Shown: positions 55,561-64,000 of the stretch, in pieces
Numbering within the stretch: the first letter of the stretch is position 1
Layout: each line of letters begins with the position of its first letter
From: Bolinopsis microptera
Lineage: Eukaryota; Ctenophora; Tentaculata; Lobata; Bolinopsidae
DNA: 64,000 nt
Direction of reading: 5' to 3'
NCBI RefSeq assembly: GCF_026151205.1
Contig: NC_087074.1
Location: 9,643,226-9,707,225 of the forward strand
Notes under the pieces: generated by a model
What the model was told of the DNA's origin: nothing
The model's input: only the letters and a program-made list of their open reading frames with translations
Databases searched by the model: none
Position numbers and translations under genes: made by a program

Positions 55561-58500
55561 TCAGTATTCTGGGTTCTCCAGACTGAGGTTGGTCGGCATG
55601 GACCTGTGTCTCTTGACGGAAGTCAGGGTGTTGGCAAGGTCGGTGGTGCTCAGTGTCCGTTTGATGGGGATGGTTTTGCGGGGTGATTGGAGGATCTTAC
55701 AATCGCAGTTGTCGACACCCGATCCAAAACACGTGATCTGTTGGGTGGTGGTTGGTTCCGGGTCCATGACTAACACAATCGCGGTTATGTTGTCTGCTCG
55801 CCACCTGGAGAGACACATTTTAAAATGTGTAATGAAATGATGATTCTCAGATATATTCGACTATCATGAACTATAAATAGCCCTTCTCCCACTACTCCCA
55901 ATTCCCTTAGTCAGACACCCAAACATCAATTATAATCTCACCCAGCACCCTCCAAGCTAGACGATACCTCTTACCCAAGTCTACTTAAAATCGTCAGTTC
56001 TAAACTAGGCTCTAATCGTCAGTTCTAATCTAGGATCTAAACCAGGCTCTATACCCTAGCAAGTAGAACTGGTTCACTTACCCTCGATCGTTCCATCGCC
56101 GGAGTGCCTCGAACACAAGTCTCCTAGCTACATCTTCGTACATCTGTTTGGAGTGTACAAAGTTCGTTACTTCTTCGTTCGTCATCACGTTCCAGATACC
56201 GTCACTCGCTATCACTATGTATCTGTGGGTAATTGGTGATTAATTGGTGATTAATCGGTGGACAAGTGGTGGACCTTAACCGTGTAACGAAGAATAAAGA
56301 TGCACATACAAGGTCATGGGTGTTGGGTGTTGGGTATGTATACCATTAACATACGTACGACTTCTTCATGTCATGTAGAATGTTTAGTATGCTCATATCA
56401 TGTTAAATAGTTTTGTCCACTGAGTACTGAGAACAAATCCCGTGCTGACTGTTGAATGTTTTTGCGCGGGATATTTGAACTTTGTGCGTTACATAGCTGC
56501 GAGGAAGTAAAACTGGTCATATGACAGTCACGTGACGAAAAAGCGCGTGTAACTGAAGTTGATGAGAGATGTTACCTGGCGTTGAGGTGAGCACTGATTT
56601 GTTAAATTCTGGTATAATTAGCGAGCAGTGAGTACATGCAGCACAGTTCAAGACCCGGGTGCTAATGTGAGCCAATGACAAATGTGTACACTTTAGAGCC
56701 GTAACTTTCGGTTGTTGGTCGTCAGCCCCCGTTGTGAGGCATTAGTACCCCTTTTTATGAACAATCAAGGTTTGCTCACAGTGCGATTACGCCGTTTTGG
56801 GCGATACCACTGCGGCTGAAACTAAGAGACATGCACCCTAAGGGTAACTACAGCAACCAATCAGGATCCCCAATTTAACGCACGTGACATTAACGACCAA
56901 TCAGATGTCATTATGATGGTCACGTGGTGCCGCTCGCACCAGATGGTAGATAATGATGACTGTGTGTGGGTGTAATGAATGGAAGGGGGACTGTAGATCA
57001 GTAATGAAGTGCAGGTTTGTATAGAAATAGAATGCCCACTTTTTTAGTGAGATGTTATTGTCATCATGTGATTAAAGCGCGGCAAAACAGTCTCCTGTAA
57101 CCAATGACTAAACACTAACAAACAATACCTCAACACTTACTAAAAACTGTACAATGAAACTTTCTCGAAATTATGTGAAAACTGAAAACTTTCTTTCACA
57201 CTTCCAAAGAGAAGTCAAATTTTTAAACGCAGTTTTAATACGGTATAAGTACATAGCATTTGAGTATATTATCAGCTTTAAGTTGGAGTACGCAATTAAC
57301 GTTGAAACCATTGTGGTAAACTACTTACAAACAAACAGATAAACAGACAATGTACAAACAGACAAAATACAAACAGACAAAGTACAAACAGTTGGTACTG
57401 ACCTGTCTACTCCATGATTCAGGTCTCTGACACAGATATCGGGCTCCGGAGAAACAGTATATTTCTTGGTAAAGTAATCGTAACTCCACAGATTTCCCAG
57501 TGCTCGGGACACGGCTAGAAACGGTACCTGAGAAGAAATTTGGTCAACTGAGGTCGGATGACGCTGGAGGGGGGAGAGGGGGCCACGCTGGAGGGAGGAG
57601 AAGGGGCCACGCTGGAGGGGGGAGAAGGGGCAACACTGGAGGGGGGAGAGGGAACCACGCTGGAGGGGGGAAAGGGGGCCACGCTGGAGGGGGGAGAGGG
57701 GGCCACGCTGGAGGGAGGGAGAGGGGGCCACGCTGGAGGGGGGAGAAGGGGTCACGCTGGAGGGGGAAAGGGGGCCACGCTGGAGGGGGGAGAGGGGGCC
57801 ACGCTGGAGGGAGGGAGAGGGGGCCACGCTGGAGGGAGGGAGAGGGGGCCACGCTGGAGGGGGAGAGGGGCCACGCTGGAGGGGGAGAGGGGGCCACGCT
57901 GGAGGGGGAGAGGGAGCTACGCTGGAGGGGGAAAGGGGGCCACGCTGGAGGGGGGAGAGGGGGCCACGCTGGAGGGAGGGAGAGGGGGCCACGCTGGAGG
58001 GGGGAGAAGGGGTCACGCTGGAGGGAGGGAGAGGGAGCTACGCTGGAGGGTGGAGAGGGGGCCACGCTGGAGGGGGGAGAGGGGGTCACGCTGGAGGAGG
58101 GAGAGGGGGCCACGCTGGAGGGAGGGAGAGGGGGCCACGCTGGAGGGGGAGAGGGGGCCACGCTGGAGGGGGAGAGGGAGCTACGCTGGAGGGGGGAGAG
58201 GGGGTCACGCTGGAGGAGGGAGAGGGGGCCACGCTGGAGGGAGGGAGAGGGGGCCACGCTGGAGGGGGAGAGGGGGCTACGCTGGAGGGAGGGAGAGGGG
58301 GCCACGCTGGAGGGAGGGAGAAGGGGCCACGCTGGAGGGAGGAGAGGGGACCACGCTGGAGGGGGAGAGGGGGCCACGCTGGCCAGTAGACGTGGGTACT
58401 AGCTGGTGCCAGAATCGACCATTACAGACAACATGTGTTAAATCTTTAAATGTAAAACAAACTTATACTCCTTCTCTTAACCCATGGTTAATTTCTGTAA

Positions 58501-61500
58501 AACTGGTCAGATGAAAAGACAGGAATTGATCAGTGATATCATGCCCGGGCAAGTTTTAACACATGTGCATTTATCAACACTACAAATTGAGAAGACTCTG
58601 TGAGAGCGGCGTGCCTGTTTTCTGGCTAACAACACTACCATATAAGTGGAACCACCAGTTAACAAAATAAATATTGGGTAACTGATAAAAAAGGGAGGAG
58701 ATAATGATGTGACCAGAGTAAAATAACCTACCACTTCGAAGGTGGTACTGCGTCTTACAGGGCCCTTGTGAGGCTGTCTGACCCGTTTCCAAGCGACCCT
58801 GTGGACTGAGCCCCTCTTCTCAACCCTCCCTCCGTGTAACTCAATCCTAGCTTGTTCCTGGGGAGCGTTCGGCTTGTGTTCGTCTGTTATCTGTACTGTT
58901 TTCAGTATGGACAAATCTGAAATGTTATCAGCTGTTAGGATTAAGCGGGTACAGGTCACACATTTTACTTTTGGAAGGCAACGTAAGGACGTAGGATCAC
59001 AGCGTGGCTAAGTAAAAAGAGTTGATGATAAACTAATAAAATAAACGTTCTATGCGGTGAAAAGGTCATGAGTAGTGAGTACACATTTTTTATTGATACC
59101 GGTATTTGTCGAATAATACGATTCACGTACTCTAGTTCGACACGTACTCTAGTTCGACAACTTAAGTTCGCCAGATATCACCCCTGTCGAACTTCGGTAC
59201 GTGTCGAACTAGAGTCCAGGTAGCGTACTCTAGTTACTCAAAGTGAGGTATGTGGTAGATATTTACATAGCGTAGTCTACAATCTAGATCTATTAAACGG
59301 AGTACGAGTTACCACGATATTCTTTTATCTCTCCGCTAAGTCTACAATTCTGCTAACTAACAATTGAGTCGGATGTCAATTAAATGTTCATAGATATGGT
59401 CAAGGATTATAGAGGTTACATTCACACATAGTTGAACAGCATGAGAAAAGTGGGGAAAAAACAAACGAATAGATTTCAAGCTCGTAAAAGATCGCTGCTT
59501 GAGATCGGAGATTTCAAAACTCTAGTTCGAAAGTCGAAGTTATCTTGTCGAACTTTAGTACGTATCGAACTTGAGTACGTGTACCATCATTCATAATATA
59601 CTGCATAATATTACACATTCTGGCGTTTGGTTTTAGGAATGGATAATGGATAATGGACAAAGAATTTACAATTTTCTCGTTAAACATATCATTGAAACAA
59701 TGCGGAAGTAAGAATTTATTTTCACAAGTTCTCGACGCTTGTATTTAAAAAAGTTGAGTGTAAAATACCCAGTGAGTCAGCATGAGTGAAATATTTTTGG
59801 TAAATGGAACTTGAATGAACCGCCATTTTCATTTTCAATGGAAAATTGATAGCTCAACCTGGATCTACTGAATTCAATTTCCCTTTCACCAGTTAACGAC
59901 ATCAAATTAGATCATGTAGCCCAAACATAGTCATTAAACTAATCAGTGATCTCCAGGACTCCAACTTGTGCATTCCAGTAAAATGACGCAGATATTAACC
60001 GATCAGTCTCCACCAAATTTCAAACAATAAACAAAATTTCCAGGAAGGAAGTGTACATTTTACATTTCAATATTTTAATGTGCCTCCCAAAATGTAGGTC
60101 AACAACTCAACAGTCAACACACGGTGGCAGGATTCTTCATCGGTTCAAGACCGGTGAAATTAACCGTGACATTCTTATCAGGAATGTGATAGCTAAGTAT
60201 GGGTACCGTTACAAAACAGTCTAGAACAATCTCCAGTTTTACAGTTTTACAGGTAAAACACAGCAGTGTAACGAAACAGTAACACGCTGATGGGACCTCC
60301 TCAGAGTGATTCTCAAACCTCACCAAGTGGCCAGTTGTTCAGAGACCTTTTCACAGTTATTAAAACATTGCGGGTACCATTATCTGAGAACTTGCTGCTG
60401 TGAAACAAAACCACTGCAGGAAACCAAACCGACCAAATTTTAACGAAAACGGCTGTTATTGAAAGTCACATGATTAATGGGGAACCAATAGCAACACCGA
60501 GATCATAACACGTGATACGCGTGTAACCCATAGCAACACAGATATCATAACACGTGACAGGGTTTAGCGTCACGTGGGGATGAACTCACGTGACACACAG
60601 GGTACTAAAAAGCTTCCTACAGTCGAGTGTATATATTCATAAGATCCGAAGTGAGGTGAGTTCGTAAATAAATAACTTTAAAAATGTTTTTCTCATCCTC
60701 ATTACTCAGTAGTTAGGTAGTGCAGTTAGGTAATAGTGAAATACCTAACGTCATATTATGATCCCTTCCAACTAATCCGTCATTTTAAATATCTGGCAGG
60801 AACAGTCACACAATCAGATACTGAAAAATCAAGAGTACTCTCAGAAACCGGTCACTTCATGGAAATATTTAACGTCAAATAACCCATTTATTGATATAAC
60901 TCGGTCCTTGACAGAGTCTTTATAAGCTTGTAGGTAAAGTTAACCATGTTATTTAGCCACTGACGTCAATGTAAAAATTAAATAATTCCTCTCAAAATTG
61001 AGAAAGCAGACCAATCTCCATCCGAGTCCGGATTTAACCGAACATATTGCCAAGATAAAACAAGTTACGGGTCACATTGTAAAACTTGGCACCAGCTAAT
61101 CTACATGTCATATCACCACAATCACCCGCCACTTTATTCCCAAATCACTCATTAGCCAATTATTCCATATATAACGGCATTTATGGAGCCTACAAATTAG
61201 CAGAAAACACACTCACACACACTCAGATATAATCTCCTACTCACACTATCTCTCTCTTCTCTTGGAGTCCCATCTAGAGACGGGATAATGAGATATTTTG
61301 TCAGGGCAGCAACATGATACCCCCAACACAGTACACACACACACACACTAGACTGCTGCTGCTCTACCCGCGAAATTTAAATAGTAATACTAGCGCTATT
61401 ATACTAGTACAGTGTTTACTATAACAAGCTAGTACCTGTGTAGTGTGTACGGTGTATTATCATAGTAGTGTGGTATATGTTAGCTTTAGTTTGGGTATTC

Positions 61501-63776
61501 TTCAGAAGACTAATTGTAGAGGACACTTCAACTTGTGTATGACGTGTGTGTGTGTGTGTGGTAAGGTATGTATTTAGGTACTTGTATAGTTGTACACAGT
61601 CATCATATTAAGTACCTTCAGGGCGCTTGAATAGGGAACTTTTAGTGGGAGCTAGCAAGTAGTGTATCAGAAGAAACTTCTAATTTGTGGTGTTTTAAAA
61701 GTTCATATTTGCGTCAAATACGGCTGCAGGATGGATCTAAGTGCTGGAGATAGGGCTTCTCGGAGGAATTCAAGAGTCGCATTTCTGCAAAATGCTTGCT
61801 GACAAATCTCAACGGCCTCCATGCTAATTCCCAAAGCTCACCAAATGTTGAGGTGAGGCGTGTCAGCTGCAACTTTAACATGCAGTCACTATGTGGTGGT
61901 ATATTGGCTAGATTGTCTGATAGTGAATGGAGTCGCTAAATAGTGCTGTGAATTAGGTGTAACAATAACCCGCGTATTACTTTTTATTATATCACTTATT
62001 ATGACAAAACGTTAAAATATGTACTGTCTCCAGCTTAACACTCAGATATGTGCGTAATTTCTTCAGTTAAACATAGGAATATGTACATAGCATCTCTCGT
62101 CAGAACACTACACATACTGTTCAACAGTGTACAAATATATGTGTTGAGTACTCAGTAAACAGGAGCTGGTAATTTGAGAAGTGTAAACTAGTATTCCATT
62201 TTGTAGTGTACACAGTCATAATGTATTTCCTCTACAAAATAGGTTAGATAGGTTGCCAACTACGACTGAGCATTGAGAAAATCTTTCTACCTACAAGATT
62301 GAAGGATCAGAAATCAAATCTAACAGCCCCCTGAAACTTAATTGTAGTGCCCATTCACACAGGGGGGGGGGGGGGGGGGGGATACCGCCCTTCCTGCACC
62401 CCCTGCGAACTGCTCCAGAGGGTATGAAGCTTTGAGCTCTGTGTAATTAGCACACTTCCTACCACGTGTGTGAGGTTAATCATGTGATAACAGTCACGTG
62501 ACCGTTACCATGGTAACTGGTTGGAAGACCTCACACTTGTATCTCCTCAAAGACACACCCTTGTACGGGATACGTGAGAGAGGGAGAATATCCTTACTTC
62601 TTGGACACGTGCACATGAAGAGCGATTACCCTCCCAATTACACAAGATACTATCAAGATTGTAGCCCTTTGAATCATTAATGCTAATCAGACTTGGCAGA
62701 TTGTTTCGCGGCACAGCTTCTTTTCCACACTTAATAACAAGTAAGGCAAGTCACACACCTTCTTAACAACACACCTTCCCGTTTATTAACAAAGTTGCAT
62801 GAGAACCAGCCTACCGACGTTAATGTGGTTCTTTGCACAGGGATAGTGGATACAGGATGTAAGAGAACCAGTAATCTTCTACACATCCTGTCATCACACG
62901 TCCACCACAACCCATCCAACCTGCCCAATTATCCTCATTAACCCCCAATTATCCTCATTAACCCCACAATTGGGACCTGCCATGAGCATGTTCTAGCACG
63001 CTCCTCCCCGCACTAATATGTCTCCAGACACACACAAACACGCTAACAGAGACCCACAGGGTCTCCCTCACACACACCCCTGACATGATGACCTTGTCAT
63101 GGACCCACAGGACTCTCTCTCCTGGTGAACAATCAACATAAAGCACAATCAGTGAGTAAGTGAGGGGCTCACGTGCCCAGTGCAGTACCCTGAGGAACCC
63201 AATTAGGAAATGGTGGTGAAGTGAGGTGGTAAGTAATTGTCTGACAGGTAATGAGGTAACTCCTCTTCACACTCATTTGGAATGAGAGGAGATGAGTGGT
63301 GTAGTGGGCGCGTCTCACGAATCTTTTATTTTCAAGACATAGAAATCAGGGCGCATTATTTGAAACAAGAGCTGTCTTATCGGTCTATTGTATCGATAAC
63401 GTACACCATTTAATTGATGCCATGTTGAAGCCTAGCTGGCTCGATGGACGAATATGAAATCAGAGAGGGTATAATTAACCTCACCGTCGGTAAATTTATC
63501 AAAGGACGAAAGATAAACGCTGGTTTGAACTATCATAGTGGTCTGGAGAAAGCTCGACACACTGCTCTCCTTAAAATAGTTGGAGTGTGTGTCCGATGAG
63601 ACAACCTACTTGAAGTTTACAACTACCAACTGAAATCTACGTACCGTTACGAGTGAGAGTGACGGTTGAGTCCCCCACGTGAGCTACTATCAGCTTGTTA
63701 CCCCGGACAACAACCAGGGAGGCTGTGGATCCTGCTGTGCTGTTGTACAGACCACTACGGTGTTTGGACCACTTTT
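55561..63776 (-). CDS. PPM1D: PPM1D (Wip1)-type PP2C serine/threonine phosphatase, last five exons
   Basis: Exons 5' to 3': 63776-63645, 58916-58732, 57527-57403, 56222-56082, 55804-55561. All have AG/GT borders and matching phases, giving 274 residues plus a stop at 55563-55561. PP2C metal-binding motifs are in order: AHVGDS, VSRALGNLWSYDYF, ASDGIWN and RADNITAIV. GPVRRSTTFE with WKR upstream and VSPEPD...C are close to PPM1D rather than to other PP2Cs. Known: Wip1 dephosphorylates p53, ATM and Chk targets to end the DNA damage response. The C-terminal tail after the catalytic domain is only about 70 residues, much shorter than in vertebrates. The N-terminal exon or exons lie beyond 64000. 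The intron from 58731 to 57528 carries a large minisatellite. Confidence 0.87.
57563..58381. repeat. G-rich minisatellite in a PPM1D-like intron, unit about 23-25 bp
   Basis: More than 30 copies of GGCCACGCTGGAGGGGGAGA-GGG with length variants (GGGAGGGAGAGG, GGGGGAAAGG). It starts about 35 bp upstream (in gene sense) of the 57527 acceptor. On the transcribed sense each unit reads CCCTCTCCCCCTCCAG, a polypyrimidine tract plus AG. Long Gly/Arg- and Pro/Ser-rich ORFs on both strands are by-products. Confidence 0.96.
59110..59590. repeat. GTTCGAC-rich inverted repeat, second member of the dispersed family
   Basis: CACGTACTCTAGTTCGACAC at about 59127 is answered near 59565 by TCGAACTTGAGTACGTGTAC. 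The inner copies at about 59190-59230 include GTCCAGGTAGCG, also present (inverted) at 34220-34240. It lies in the longest PPM1D-like intron. Confidence 0.7.
59591..63644. other. Long PPM1D-like intron
   Basis: No supported ORF. It contains a short CA run (about 61323-61350), a G run at about 62361-62380, and several CACGTGAC words between 60510 and 60600. Nothing else that I can name. Confidence 0.45.
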
Positions 63777-64000
63777 CTGAGGGTGGGGTCGAGTTAGGGA
63801 TATGGAAAGACAGAGAGAGGTTGGTACTTTCCCTACTTTTCGATTAGAGTTTAAGTATTAGGTTATACAATGAGCATAAAACGTTATTATAGTTTTGGAT
63901 CACCAAAATAACGATGATGTGATATTCACAGATACTTTATTAGATTAAAAATAAATTTTTTTAGTTTACTTAAACATAAAGAAAATGTAAACTAACCGAT
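63777..64000. other. PPM1D-like intron continuing past the window
   Basis: Polypyrimidine-rich on the minus strand next to the acceptor at 63777. There is no exon up to the window edge, so the first coding exon lies outside. Confidence 0.5.

Noticed and set aside
57321-58514. Long Gly/Arg-rich and Pro/Ser-rich ORFs (231-318 codons) on both strands
   Set aside because: They are reading frames across a G-rich minisatellite inside a PPM1D-like intron; open on both strands in several frames, with no domain.
62498-62680. 60-codon plus-strand ORF
   Set aside because: Lies in a PPM1D-like intron, with no domain, no splice support and ordinary composition.

Overview
The window is eukaryotic and animal. 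It has spliced genes with GT/AG introns, a receptor gene of at least 41 exons, a TRIM-NHL gene, a PPM1D-type phosphatase, two MFS carriers, and many eukaryotic repeats (Penelope-type, LINE, Merlin-type and MITE-type elements, plus many mini- and microsatellites). I read it as a non-vertebrate metazoan. A ctenophore or cnidarian is possible because several intron-poor genes sit inside introns of a large host gene, but the sequence alone does not prove this.

Layout. (1) 191-1416, minus: a two-exon 3'-5' exonuclease-domain gene (EXD1/RNase D-like) that has lost one metal-binding acid. (2) 1823-5393: two mariner-like inverted termini around a decayed LINE fragment and an unidentified open stretch. 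(3) 5431-50114, plus: the backbone of the window, 41 exons of a cation-independent mannose-6-phosphate/IGF2 receptor homologue. It has 13 cysteine-rich receptor repeats, one membrane span, and a tail with a YKRL tyrosine signal and an acidic DEELL dileucine signal. Its first repeats must lie to the left of the window. (4) Inside its introns: a Penelope-like retroelement (9420-11549); a 5.7-kb Merlin-type DNA transposon with two genes (12558-18305); an intronless TRIM-NHL gene (20645-22678, minus); two tandem intronless MFS transporter genes (32434-33870 and 39733-41172, minus); and, between these, a 3.9-kb non-autonomous transposon (35511-39393) with almost identical inverted ends. (5) 50115-55560: intergenic, with a cluster of fold-back and hairpin repeats at 51.4-53.5 kb. 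(6) 55561-63776, minus: the last five exons of a PPM1D (Wip1)-type PP2C phosphatase. One of its introns carries an 0.8-kb G-rich minisatellite.

How the parts relate. The receptor is a lysosomal-enzyme sorting receptor. I see no functional link between it and its nested genes; the relation is positional, with all nested genes on the opposite strand. The feature that best fits an undescribed system is the pair of large DNA transposons. Each has an 8-bp flanking duplication, 5'-GG ends and inverted repeats of about 600-850 bp built from short words iterated at a helical-turn period (11 bp in one, 10 bp in the other). One of them also encodes, divergently from its DDE transposase, an accessory protein with a CCHC zinc knuckle.
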